This document shows positions 1-8,321 of a stretch of 64,000 bases of DNA, in pieces. The notes under the pieces were generated by a model that was not told the origin of the DNA, did not search any database, and worked only from the letters and a program-made list of their open reading frames with translations. Each line of letters starts with the position of its first letter. Position 1 is the first letter of the stretch. Both the position numbers and the translations under genes were made by a program. The stretch is from Sphingobacterium sp. SGR-19 (lineage in GTDB: Bacteria; Bacteroidota; Bacteroidia; Sphingobacteriales; Sphingobacteriaceae): NCBI RefSeq assembly GCF_011043555.1, contig NZ_JAAKGS010000007.1:186001-250000 (forward strand), read 5' to 3'.

Positions 1-133
1 TGAAGTCAATATCTGAATCAATCAATGCCTCCATAACCTCACCTGAACAGGGAGCACAGCACGAGTGCAACAGTAATTTCTTACCGTCATTTGGAAGATT
101 TAGCTTCTCTCGTTTAAATTCCTTGTTGTCCAT
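1..133 (-). CDS. queH: Epoxyqueuosine reductase QueH, 5' end only
   Basis: Reading the minus strand from the ATG at 133 gives 44 codons that run off the left edge of the window. The peptide contains [15 protein letters not shown], the vicinal-cysteine signature at the N-terminus of QueH (DUF208), a metalloenzyme that reduces epoxyqueuosine to queuosine in tRNA wobble positions. Only the N-terminus is visible, so the remaining cysteines cannot be checked. The gene is divergent from the lipoprotein pair that starts at 271. The family call rests on the CCAPCS motif and its position about 25 residues from the start. Confidence 0.85.
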   Translation of the reverse strand, partial: MDNKEFKREKLNLPNDGKKLLLHSCCAPCSGEVMEALIDSDIDF

Positions 134-215
134 GATACTACCGCGTTTTAAAATATGATGCAATTTTACGGAAAACTGCTAGATTTTACAAAAGTTAGCT
201 AACGGTTGTCGCAGG

Positions 216-248
216 TTTACCGATATACACGTTTATTTTTTACTTTTG
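216..248 (+). promoter_or_regulatory. Bacteroidota-type promoter for the lipoprotein pair
   Basis: A TACTTTTG at 241-248 matches the TAnnTTTG -7 element of Bacteroidota. A TTTA at 216-219 sits 21 bases upstream and is a weak match to the TTTG -33 element. Transcription would start around 255, a short distance before the ATG at 271. Confidence 0.5.
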
Positions 249-270
249 TAACACATGATCGATAATCTCT

Positions 271-1368
271 ATGTCTAAAATCTCACCCATATATTATGTG
301 TTCGCCACGCTGGCGGTTGTCCTTGGATTTTATGCCTGTGAACGGAATGATGCAGAGCCGAATTTGGAGATGAGGAAGTTTACCCGCTTATATGTTTCAT
401 TTGAGGAGTATACACCTGGTAAAAACCCGCCGGATACCAACATCAGAATCATTTATCCGGCTGATTCCTCTGTTTTTGCGTTCAATGGTCGACATGTATC
501 GCAGGTGTGGGGAGGGGGGGCAATCTATTATGAATCGCAGCTGAATACGATATTTCAAGCCAGTGTCAACCGCGCTGGTACGAATGACACCTCTATTGCT
601 GTGCTCAGTATGGGGTCATCCGGCTCGCTGACCAATGCGGGATGGCCGAAAAGCCGCTATTACAATAATGTGCGCGGCATGGCCTATCATTCGCGGACAA
701 ATTCTCTTTTTATTGTGAACGGCGGTGGACCGGATGCCGGTGTGTACATGATGGAAGGGCCACGGTATGCAACTAGAGAAAAGCAGCCTGTTAAGAAGTT
801 AAGAAATAATAGTTTAACCATGTGGGGGGCGGCGTATCAAAACGAAAAGCTTTTTACGACCAAGACAACTGCAACAGTGGGATCACCGGCGGGGATCTAT
901 GTTTTTGAAGGCATTGCTAATACACCAGTAAGAGAGGTCGATTCCATAGGTACGCTGACACCGACTCGTACATTGGAGATTGAAGATGCTACCAACCTGC
1001 GTGGGTTATTCTACGATACGGTTAAAAATGTGATGGCGGTGGCACAAATTGGGGATGGGACGGCAGGAAGTGGCCGCATTCTTATTTTTGAGAACTTTTC
1101 CAGTATGGTAGGTGGCGACAAGATTACCCCAACCCGTGTGATCACCGGCGTCAAGACGGGCTTGAAATCGCCTGTCGATGTAGTTATCGATACCCGGGAG
1201 ACGGGTATCTATTTATATGTTGCCGACCGCGCTGAGAAAAAGATATCTCGTTTCCGCTATACCGATGACGGTGATGTGGAGCCCGACAAGGTTATTGATA
1301 CATCCACGTTTAAAGACGGGAGCACGCCGGTTAGTATTACATTGGACACTCGGGAAAGTGAACTGTAG
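271..1368 (+). CDS. Secreted lipoprotein, beta-propeller-like, paralog A
   Basis: This 365-residue protein begins with a hydrophobic segment ending in LGFYAC, a lipobox with Cys23 as the lipidation site, so it is probably an exported lipoprotein. The body is rich in short beta-type segments. The C-terminal part has phrases such as SPVDVVIDTRETGIYLYVAD, reminiscent of NHL/SMP-30-type propeller blades. It is a tandem paralog of the gene at 1411: the N-terminus, the 'RLYVSFEEY' and 'IRxIYPADSSVFAF' segments and the C-terminal blades match closely, while the middle diverges. No catalytic motif is recognised and the function is unknown. The gap to the paralog is only 42 bp, so they are probably cotranscribed. 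Confidence 0.8.
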   Translation: MSKISPIYYVFATLAVVLGFYACERNDAEPNLEMRKFTRLYVSFEEYTPGKNPPDTNIRIIYPADSSVFAFNGRHVSQVWGGGAIYYESQLNTIFQASVNRAGTNDTSIAVLSMGSSGSLTNAGWPKSRYYNNVRGMAYHSRTNSLFIVNGGGPDAGVYMMEGPRYATREKQPVKKLRNNSLTMWGAAYQNEKLFTTKTTATVGSPAGIYVFEGIANTPVREVDSIGTLTPTRTLEIEDATNLRGLFYDTVKNVMAVAQIGDGTAGSGRILIFENFSSMVGGDKITPTRVITGVKTGLKSPVDVVIDTRETGIYLYVADRAEKKISRFRYTDDGDVEPDKVIDTSTFKDGSTPVSITLDTRESEL

Positions 1369-1410
1369 TGATTTGTAGATATTTAAATTGTTGTACCCTA
1401 TATACTTGTT

Positions 1411-2532
1411 ATGTCTAAAACCACCATTATATATTATGTGTTCGGCATGTTCGCTCTTGTCCTCGGGTTCTATGCCTGTGAAGATGATAGTGTGGGGCCG
1501 GAATTTGAAATTAGGCAGATTTCACGTCTTTATGTCTCCTTTGAAGAATACGGTACAACCGATGAACGAGCAGATACAACAATCCGCGTTATTTATCCTG
1601 CTGACTCTTCCGTTTTTGCCTTTAGTGAAAGCCACGTATCCCAGGTAGAAGGCGGAGGTCCTATTTATTTTAATCCGTACGTAAAAACCATTTTTCAGGC
1701 CAGTGTAAATAGTGAAGCAAGTGGGGGAGTTGATACCGTCATTTCAACTGTTGGGGTGTCACAGACCGGATTACTGAATAATTCCGGAAATGGACTTAGA
1801 AGTAGATACTACAATAACGTAAAAGGTTTTGTATACCACGCTGCTACGCGATCTCTTCTGGTCGTTAACGGTGCCGGCCCTCAGGCAGGGATATACGTAG
1901 TAGACAACCCTGGAAGTGCTGGAAATCAAAAGCAGCCCTATAAAAAACTAATAAATCAAGATTTAGACATGTGGGGGGCTACCTATAAAAGCGACAGGTT
2001 TTTTACCTCCAAAATAAATGCGCCGGCAGGTATTCATATGTTCCAAAATTTGACGACGATGTCGGTAAGAGCGAGCGATTCTGTTGCTACGCTTAATCCT
2101 GTCCGTACGTTACGGATTGAAGATGCGACGACCAATCTGCGTGGATTGTTCTATGATACCGTTAAAAATGTCATGGCGATTGCCGAAATGGGTGATGGGA
2201 CAACGGTGGGAAGCGGCCGAATTCTCCTATTTGATAACTTTTCGAGTCTGATAAGCGGCAGCTCGGATGTCATCCGGCCGTCACGCGTGATTACGGGTGC
2301 TAATACGGGGTTAATCTCACCTGTTGATGTGGTCATTGATACGCGGGCAAGCGGTGTGTATCTATATGTAGCGGATCGAGCGGCAAAGAAGGTATCGCGA
2401 TTCAGATATACAGACGACGGTAATGTTGAACCAGACCAGGTGATCGAAACGTCCGGATTGCGATTTGGTGTGACACCTGTGGGGCTAACGTTAGATGCCC
2501 GTGATGACTCTAATCGGCCGCAGGTTCAATAA
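1411..2532 (+). CDS. Secreted lipoprotein, beta-propeller-like, paralog B
   Basis: This 373-residue protein is the second member of the tandem pair. It has the same leader, ending in LGFYAC, and the same order of segments: YVSFEEY, PADSSVFAF, SRYYNNVKGF, LRGLFYDTVKNVMA and SPVDVVIDTRASGVYLYVAD. It is slightly longer than its neighbour because of small insertions in the middle. The last 23 bp overlap the 3' end of the convergent gene ending at 2510, so the two stop regions share sequence. Function is unknown; export to the cell envelope is inferred from the lipobox. Confidence 0.8.
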   Translation: MSKTTIIYYVFGMFALVLGFYACEDDSVGPEFEIRQISRLYVSFEEYGTTDERADTTIRVIYPADSSVFAFSESHVSQVEGGGPIYFNPYVKTIFQASVNSEASGGVDTVISTVGVSQTGLLNNSGNGLRSRYYNNVKGFVYHAATRSLLVVNGAGPQAGIYVVDNPGSAGNQKQPYKKLINQDLDMWGATYKSDRFFTSKINAPAGIHMFQNLTTMSVRASDSVATLNPVRTLRIEDATTNLRGLFYDTVKNVMAIAEMGDGTTVGSGRILLFDNFSSLISGSSDVIRPSRVITGANTGLISPVDVVIDTRASGVYLYVADRAAKKVSRFRYTDDGNVEPDQVIETSGLRFGVTPVGLTLDARDDSNRPQVQ

Positions 2533-3364
2533 GATTCATTAATAACTGAACCTCTTCACGTTTTTCGATATTATCCACATATTCATACGCTGCAATGAGA
2601 TTGCGCAAAATACGTTTAATAATTTCTAAGTTATTGCATGGTTTAATATATTCATCTGTTGGTGGTAAGTTTAATTGTTGGAGAAAGGCTACAATATCCA
2701 CCTCCCGCATGATCTGTCCCCGGTTAAACACATTGATGTAAAAGAGAACCTCGTCGGGCTTTTCCTCGTTCATATAGGCGAGTACAAAATGTTTCGGTAG
2801 ATTAACGCCATAAATCGGAATGTCCAATCGCTGGGCAACGATGCTGTAAATACAGGCAAGCGAAATAGGATTTCCCTTTTTGGATTCCAGTACTTTGTTG
2901 ATGAAAGAGTTTTGAGGGGCATGGAAGTCGGATGTGTTTCCCGATAAGCCAAATTCACGAAACAGGATATTGTTCAGTAGCTTCACTTTTTCGATCGGGC
3001 TCATATCATACATCAAATGATACCAAGCATTGCGACGGAGTTCGGCGAGTTTCCCATATACTTCTTCCTCGCCTAGATTGGGATATTGATAACGGTTGAT
3101 GATAAGGAGTCCTTCCAGCAGATCCTCTTCGTTACTTAGTTTCCACAGCTGCAAGTCGTTCTTGACCTGGTTGAACTGTATTTTATGGATAATCTGTTCC
3201 ACCCGCTCCTGTAACAGCAAATCAAAAGACTGTTCCCAAGATTCCTCCAACAAGGGGATCACCTCTGGACCACACGTAATCAGCTTATCTTCCAAAGTCT
3301 GATAAATTTCCGCATCTGGATCATCCAAGAGCGAAATCAATGCTTTTAACTCCTGCTCATTCAT
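2510..3364 (-). CDS. SirB1-like transglutaminase-fold protein
   Basis: The 284-residue product resembles the SirB1/Transglut_core2 family. An N-terminal helical region (about residues 1-90, HEAT-like) precedes the core, with SPIEKVKLLNNILFREFGLSG and a segment around residue 160, SKKGNPISLACIYSIVAQRL, typical of the family. The family's conserved Cys in 'SLaCIY' is present, followed by 'NLPKHFVLAY' with a His. Members are usually non-secreted proteins of unclear biochemical role. The 3' end overlaps the convergent lipoprotein gene by 23 bp. The start at 3364 lies next to a dispersed repeat that begins near 3388, so any promoter must lie in or beyond that repeat. Confidence 0.8.
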   Translation of the reverse strand: MNEQELKALISLLDDPDAEIYQTLEDKLITCGPEVIPLLEESWEQSFDLLLQERVEQIIHKIQFNQVKNDLQLWKLSNEEDLLEGLLIINRYQYPNLGEEEVYGKLAELRRNAWYHLMYDMSPIEKVKLLNNILFREFGLSGNTSDFHAPQNSFINKVLESKKGNPISLACIYSIVAQRLDIPIYGVNLPKHFVLAYMNEEKPDEVLFYINVFNRGQIMREVDIVAFLQQLNLPPTDEYIKPCNNLEIIKRILRNLIAAYEYVDNIEKREEVQLLMNLIEPAAD

Positions 3365-3387
3365 CCATACTAATATACGGGTTTTAT

Positions 3388-3740
3388 GTTCTTTTTTTCC
3401 TCAAAAAAGAACCAAAAAAGTCGTCGCGTCGGATCTTTGGCATAAGGGGTAGTACTAAGGATGAGTTTCTACAGTCGCCAAAGTTCCGGAGGCGACATTA
3501 TAAGTTAAGGATGGGATGGTGCAAATGCGTAAATGGACGCGATTAGTATTTAATGGCGGTTAACTGGGGTGAAACGGCATAGCATTGTTCCGCGGGCAGC
3601 TTTACGTAGACTATTCCGGTAAAAACAGAAAGATGTCCGAGAGAAGCGAGTTTCTTTCTGTTTAGGAATAGACAAGTAAAGGTAGCGGAACCATGCAAGC
3701 CTTGACTTTTTTGTTTCTTTTTTTGTTAAGAAAAAAAGAA
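3388..3740. repeat. Dispersed structured intergenic repeat, copy 1
   Basis: This ~350 bp intergenic block matches another at 29475-29861. Its ends form imperfect terminal inverted repeats: one end reads CTTTTTTTCCTCAAAAAAG then AACCAAAAAAGTC, and the other is the inverse with GACTTTTTTGTTTC. The right half (3582-3696) folds as one long stem. GCATTGTTCCGC pairs with GCGGAACCATGC, and CTATTCC (3611) plus CAGAAAG (3626) pair with CTTTCTG (3654) plus GGAATAG (3665). No protein is encoded. It abuts the stop codon of the ABC ATPase gene at 3744. It looks like a MITE or structured-RNA element with no transposase. Confidence 0.7.
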
Positions 3741-3743
3741 AAA

Positions 3744-4403
3744 TCAACGCACTTGCCCATCAAGCAAATCAATAACCCGTTTTCCGTACTCCGCATTTTT
3801 TTCGGAATGTGTGACCTGTATAATAGTCATACCCTCGTCGTTGAGTTGTTTGAATAGTTCCATAATTTCCTCGCCCTGTTTGGAATTGAGATTACCCGTT
3901 GGTTCATCTGCCAACAATAATTTAGGCGAAGCAGCCAATGCCCGGGCAATACCTACGATCTGTTGCTGCCCGCCGGATAACTGCGCCGGAAATAAATCTT
4001 TCTTCCCCACAATACCAAAACGATCCAGCATATCGCCAACAATAGCTTTTCTTTCCTTACCGGATAGGTTCTTATAAATTAATGGTGTTTCAATATTTTC
4101 ATATACCGTTAGCTCGTCTATCAGATGATAAGACTGGAAAACATAACCCATGTGCGATTGGAATAGCGCTGTTCGCTTCTTGGGTTTTAGAGCCAATACA
4201 TCCTCGCCCATAAAATAATAATGCCCCTCGTTCGGCTCATCGAGTAAACCGATAACATTCAGAAGCGTAGACTTTCCCGAGCCCGATGGTCCCATAATGG
4301 AAATAAAATCGCCCTGTTCGATTTCCAAATTGATATCCTTTAGTACAAATGAGCGCGTCCCACCTATATTATACCACTTAAAAATATGTTCTAGTCTTAT
4401 CAT
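3744..4403 (-). CDS. MacB/LolD-type ABC transporter ATPase
   Basis: This 219-residue nucleotide-binding protein has Walker A GPSGSGKST (residues 38-46), the Q-loop in GYVFQSYHLID, the signature LSGGQQQ, Walker B LLLADEPT and a switch His in IIQVTHS. It matches the MacB/LolD/FtsE class that energises permeases with FtsX domains. Two positions are unusual: the residues after the signature read IVGIARAL rather than the common RVAIARAL, and the D-loop reads NLNS rather than NLDS. It lies 22 bp downstream of the permease ending at 4426 and is presumably cotranscribed with it from the sigma54-type promoter near 6900. Confidence 0.9.
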   Translation of the reverse strand: MIRLEHIFKWYNIGGTRSFVLKDINLEIEQGDFISIMGPSGSGKSTLLNVIGLLDEPNEGHYYFMGEDVLALKPKKRTALFQSHMGYVFQSYHLIDELTVYENIETPLIYKNLSGKERKAIVGDMLDRFGIVGKKDLFPAQLSGGQQQIVGIARALAASPKLLLADEPTGNLNSKQGEEIMELFKQLNDEGMTIIQVTHSEKNAEYGKRVIDLLDGQVR

Positions 4404-4425
4404 CTTTGTCGTTTATTCATTATTG

Positions 4426-6864
4426 TTATTCATTTCTTAAACTATTCACTGGATTCGTGCGAGCTGCTCGAATGGCTTGTGTACTCACCGTGAGCAGTGC
4501 GATGAGAATGGAAATTATGCCGGTTAACGCAAATATCCACCAAGATACCTCTATTCGGTAGGTGAAGTCCTCCAACCACTTGCTCATGCCCCACCACGCA
4601 ATAGGAACAGCAATCAAAAGGGCAATGAGAACCAATTTTATAAAATCCGTGCAAAGCATAATGACTATTCCTATCACAGACGAACCTAGTACCTTCCGGA
4701 CACCGATTTCCTTGCTACGCTGTTCTGCCATAAATGCGGCGAGCCCAAATAACCCTAGACAAGCAATACCAGTTGCCAACACAGCAAACGCTAAACTTAA
4801 CCTACTCATACGACGCTCCGCCCTATACATAGCATCAAATGCTTCGTCCATAAATCGATAGGAGAAAGCGTATCCGGGCGCTAATGTATTCCAGGAGTTC
4901 TCTATCCGAGTAAGTAGAGCCGGAAGGTCAGCAGCTTCAATTTTGAAAGCCGCTTCTACAGGATGATTACCTAAAAAGAAGCCGAGTGGGGTTACGGGAT
5001 CGCGGAGCGAATCAAAGTTAAAATCCTTGACCACACCAATAACGTCGAACGATCTCATGTTACTGCCTAATTGAAAATGTATTTTCTTGCCGATAGCCTC
5101 TTTTTCCGAACCAAAATCAAAGTGATTTACAGCAGTCTGATTCAAGATGACGGCGGTCGAATCTGCTATACGGGCGGAAGAAAAGTTACGACCAGCTGTC
5201 AATTCTAGTTCAAACGTTGGTAAATATTGCTCATCGACGTGCCAGGTCTGCATGGATACCGAATTGTGGGCAGACATCACCGTTTCTTTTGAGTAAGGAT
5301 TATCGTTTCTACTGGAGCTGGATACTGGTAGATAACCACTCACCGTACCCATCTTAATGCCGGGTATACTTAAAACCTCGTCACGAAAAGTCTTCGCTTG
5401 ATTGCCTAAAGCGTGGTAATCGCTTATCAGCAGGATGTTTTCCCGTTCATAGCCGAGTTTTTTATGTTGAATGTACTGCAGCTGGGTCGTGATAATGAAT
5501 GTGCCAACAATCAACGTGATGGATATGGCAAATTGAAAAACCACCAAACTGCTTCGGAAGAAACTTTTCCCCGAAGCAATGACGGAACGCGATTTTATAA
5601 CTTGTAGCGGGCTAAATGCAGACAGATAAGCAGCCGGATAATAACCCGCTACCAATCCGACGAAGAGTGTCAGAAATCCAATCAATGGCAATGACCGGAC
5701 GTTTATTAAATCATATGCCTTGAATGCTTTACCCGATAACTCGTTAAACAGCGGCAGCGCCAATAGGACAATGCCTATCGCTACCATGACGCCTCCAAAA
5801 GATAGTAGGAGTGATTCTGTCAAAAATTGACCGGCGACACCACCTCTCGATGAACCTAATAGTTTGTGCACGCCGACGTCCTTCGCCCGGCTTGCTGATC
5901 GTGCCGTCGATAAGTTTACAAAATTGACACAAGCGATGAGTAATATAAACAATGAGATGGCACCGAAAATATAAACATACTGTAAACTGCCATTGGGCTG
6001 AAGTTCGCCCATTAAATTGGAACGTAAATGAATATCCTTGATCGGTGTAACATCGTAATAGAATACGTTCCCCTGTGTTCTAAATTCCTCCATACTCGCA
6101 ATATCCATGAACTGTTTGGCTGCGGGAAGGCAATGCTTGTGCACATATTCCTCCAGATGGTTTTCCAACAGTGATCGGTCTGTTGCATTTCTCAGCAGTA
6201 TATAAGTCGTGAAGTTATGGGAAAGCAGCGAGCCCCAGCTTTCATACGATGCATTTTCCATAGCGAACAGGAAATCGTAGTTGAAATGGCCGTTTCGCGG
6301 CATATCATCGATTACTGCTGTGATCTGATAAATCGTGTTGCCGGCATCATTGGTCTCTAATGTTTTGCCTACCACATCCGTTGTGTTGAAGTAGCGTTCG
6401 GCCGCCGAGCGGGTTAATACAACGGTATTCGGTGCCGTAAGTGCCCGACGAAGATCGCCGTGAAGTGCTTGGTAGGTGAAAAGATCGAAAAAAGAGGAGT
6501 CGGTATGCGCCACGCGAACCTCTTTAATCCAACGATCGCCGTTTTTTATAAGCTTAGCACCGGCAGAGGTATATAATCGGACGAAGTCTTCCACGTCTGT
6601 ATATTCGTCGCGAAGTATCGGTCCCATCATATCGCTTGTTCGGGCCATGTCCAGCTTGCTTTCGCCCATATGGATATGCGCATTCAGACGAACGATACGT
6701 TCCGCTTTGGTATGAAAACGGTCATAACTGAGCTCGTCAAATACATAAGTAGCAATAAACATAAATCCAGCAAGCCCGAATGAAAGTCCAATAATATTGA
6801 GCATCGAGAACATTCGGTTCTTTGCCAGATTACGGAAAGCAATTTTAAAATAATTTTTGATCAT
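4426..6864 (-). CDS. MacB/FtsX-type ABC transporter permease
   Basis: About 812 residues in the MacB_PCD-FtsX-MacB_PCD-FtsX layout: one N-terminal membrane segment (near residue 20), a large periplasmic domain, three membrane segments around residues 280-425, a second periplasmic domain and a final three-segment FtsX block. The hallmarks 'ARSASRAKDVGVHKLLGSS' and 'EQRSKEIGVRKVLGSS' mark the two coupling regions. The C-terminus ends NPVNSLRNE. I start at the ATG at 6864 (MIKNYFKIAFRN), because every paralog here begins with this motif and GGAG lies just upstream. The ten extra codons of the longer frame fall near the predicted promoter. The ATPase follows immediately. The substrate is unknown. 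Confidence 0.9.
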   Translation of the reverse strand: MIKNYFKIAFRNLAKNRMFSMLNIIGLSFGLAGFMFIATYVFDELSYDRFHTKAERIVRLNAHIHMGESKLDMARTSDMMGPILRDEYTDVEDFVRLYTSAGAKLIKNGDRWIKEVRVAHTDSSFFDLFTYQALHGDLRRALTAPNTVVLTRSAAERYFNTTDVVGKTLETNDAGNTIYQITAVIDDMPRNGHFNYDFLFAMENASYESWGSLLSHNFTTYILLRNATDRSLLENHLEEYVHKHCLPAAKQFMDIASMEEFRTQGNVFYYDVTPIKDIHLRSNLMGELQPNGSLQYVYIFGAISLFILLIACVNFVNLSTARSASRAKDVGVHKLLGSSRGGVAGQFLTESLLLSFGGVMVAIGIVLLALPLFNELSGKAFKAYDLINVRSLPLIGFLTLFVGLVAGYYPAAYLSAFSPLQVIKSRSVIASGKSFFRSSLVVFQFAISITLIVGTFIITTQLQYIQHKKLGYERENILLISDYHALGNQAKTFRDEVLSIPGIKMGTVSGYLPVSSSSRNDNPYSKETVMSAHNSVSMQTWHVDEQYLPTFELELTAGRNFSSARIADSTAVILNQTAVNHFDFGSEKEAIGKKIHFQLGSNMRSFDVIGVVKDFNFDSLRDPVTPLGFFLGNHPVEAAFKIEAADLPALLTRIENSWNTLAPGYAFSYRFMDEAFDAMYRAERRMSRLSLAFAVLATGIACLGLFGLAAFMAEQRSKEIGVRKVLGSSVIGIVIMLCTDFIKLVLIALLIAVPIAWWGMSKWLEDFTYRIEVSWWIFALTGIISILIALLTVSTQAIRAARTNPVNSLRNE

Positions 6865-6894
6865 CTTTGATTCTCCATGTCTGTGCTTTATCAA

Positions 6895-6910
6895 AACAAT
6901 TGCTGAACCA
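6895..6910 (-). promoter_or_regulatory. Candidate sigma54 -24/-12 promoter
   Basis: On the minus strand the site reads TGGTTCAGCAATTGTT. It has GG at -24 and TTG at -12 with the standard ten-base separation, although the final C of the consensus TTGC is T. Transcription would begin about 20 bases before the ATG at 6864. The paired palindromes at 6956-6991 lie about 70-105 bases upstream of that point, a usual distance for an NtrC-type enhancer. Confidence 0.6.
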
Positions 6911-6955
6911 TAAAATCAATATATTGATTTTCAAAAGTTTATGGTGATGGTCAGC

Positions 6956-6991
6956 TGTTCGATATCGGACAGTGTTGTTCGATGTCGGACA
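6956..6991 (-). promoter_or_regulatory. Paired activator palindromes (TGTYCG-N4-CGRACA)
   Basis: Two 16-bp palindromes occur at 6956-6971 (TGTTCGATATCGGACA) and 6976-6991 (TGTTCGATGTCGGACA). Their centres are 20 bp apart, so they lie on the same helix face. The same paired motif precedes three other units in this window, and each is associated with a -24/-12-like element. The likely binder is the NtrC-family regulator encoded at 31355. Confidence 0.75.
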
Positions 6992-7005
6992 GCTAGAAAA
7001 GACGA

Positions 7006-8169
7006 TTATATGTTCAATATCCGCCTGTATTCTTGTGCTAGCCGATTCAAACCCTCTTCTAATAGCGTTCGCGGGCAGGCAATATTGATGCGGACGAAAT
7101 GGTCTCCCGCTTGGCCGTATTTTATTCCCGCCTGGAGCCATAGGTGTTCCTGCTCAAGCAGCCTATCCGTGATCTCGGATGAAGGTAGGCCCAAGGCAGC
7201 ACAGTCAAGCCAAACCAAATAGGTTGACTGTAGCGGAATGACACAGAGTTGGGGAAGGTGTGTTCGGCAGAAGTCCCTTAGATATTGATAGTTTTCATAT
7301 ACATATTCTTTTAAACTCGCTAGCCAGTTTTCTCCCTTTTCATAAGCCACGATAAGGCTGTCGATGGCAAATATGTTTAACATCGTCATTTCCCATTTCG
7401 TTAATACATTCTTTACCATCTTACGGAAAGATTCATTTTCGGTAAAGAAATAAGCGACTTGTAAGCCCGCTAAGTTAAACGTTTTGGTAGGGGAGGAGAA
7501 CGTCATGGAGTTTCTGGCGTAAGCTTCTCCTAAAGAAGCAAACGGGATATGTTTGAAATCTTCATATACCAAATCCGAATGGATTTCGTCTGAAAGCACG
7601 ACTACATGATGGCGAATGCATATTTCACCAAGTTTTAAAAGCTCCTCATGAGTCCATACGCGGCCCACAGGATTATGGGGGTTACAAAATAAAAGCAACT
7701 TTACAGCCGGATCGGCAGCTTTTTGTTCGAGATCTTCAAAATCAATTTTGTAATTTCCGTTTTCGTAGAGCAGGTCGTTCTCTACGAGTTCACAGTGGCT
7801 TTGTTTAACGGTTATAAAGAAGTGATTGTATACCGGAGGCTGTACGATGATTTTGTCTCCTTTAGAAGTTAATGCTTCCACGGCTGCGGCGAGCGCCGGC
7901 ATGACTCCCAGTGTGGCCACGATCGATTCATTTTCCAACTGCAACCCATGTCTTTTCTTCCACCAACTCGTAATTGCATCATAAAAAGCGGCAGGTGTTT
8001 CGGAGTAGCCAAACACGCCGTGCGAAGCACGGTCTACTAAGGCTTGAGTTACTTCAGGAGCCGTCTTAAAGTCCATGTCGGCAATCCACATCGGTAGTAC
8101 GTCAGGTTTAAACCATTTCACACTACCCGTGTTTGTTCTGTCGATGATTTCGTCAAAGTTATATTTCAT
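7006..8169 (-). CDS. MalY/PatB-family PLP-dependent C-S lyase/aminotransferase
   Basis: About 387 residues of the fold-type I aminotransferase class I/II family. The opening MKYNFDEIIDRTNTGSVKW and 'PMWIADMDFKTAPEV' are typical of MalY/PatB cystathionine beta-lyases. Later motifs are 'LLFCNPHNPVGRVW', 'VVLSDEIHSDLVY' and the PLP-lysine segment 'SPTKTFNLAGLQ'. The enzyme likely cleaves C-S bonds of cystathionine or cysteine conjugates; the exact substrate cannot be read from sequence. I choose the ATG at 8169 because MKYNFDEIIDR is the conserved family start and an AAAAGGGTA element lies upstream. It appears monocistronic. A truncated repeat copy sits between its 5' end and the dCas12f-like gene. 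Confidence 0.88.
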   Translation of the reverse strand: MKYNFDEIIDRTNTGSVKWFKPDVLPMWIADMDFKTAPEVTQALVDRASHGVFGYSETPAAFYDAITSWWKKRHGLQLENESIVATLGVMPALAAAVEALTSKGDKIIVQPPVYNHFFITVKQSHCELVENDLLYENGNYKIDFEDLEQKAADPAVKLLLFCNPHNPVGRVWTHEELLKLGEICIRHHVVVLSDEIHSDLVYEDFKHIPFASLGEAYARNSMTFSSPTKTFNLAGLQVAYFFTENESFRKMVKNVLTKWEMTMLNIFAIDSLIVAYEKGENWLASLKEYVYENYQYLRDFCRTHLPQLCVIPLQSTYLVWLDCAALGLPSSEITDRLLEQEHLWLQAGIKYGQAGDHFVRINIACPRTLLEEGLNRLAQEYRRILNI

Positions 8170-8227
8170 AGTAATACCCTTTTCGTTGTTGTTATACAAA
8201 CTTAAAGAAAAGGAAGGTTTTTCTTCT

Positions 8228-8316
8228 TCATTTTTGCACTATCCCTACCTAACACATCTCTTATCTCAAATATCCGAAGCCACGAGGTTTTGGTTCTTTT
8301 TACGGGAAAAAGAACA
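8228..8316 (-). repeat. Truncated third copy of the dispersed repeat
   Basis: In inverted orientation relative to 3388 and 29475, this segment carries the same outer end: TTTGCACT, then CCGAAGCCACGAGGTTTTGG, then the GTTCTTTTT/AAAAAGAAC hairpin at 8293-8315. The long-stem half of the repeat is absent. It stops six bases before the stop codon of the gene ending at 8322. Confidence 0.5.
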
Positions 8317-8321
8317 ACAAA

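Noticed and set aside
1401..1408. TATACTTG just before the second lipoprotein gene as a separate promoter
   Set aside because: It is two bases before the ATG, too close to give a normal transcript, and the 42-bp gap suggests cotranscription.
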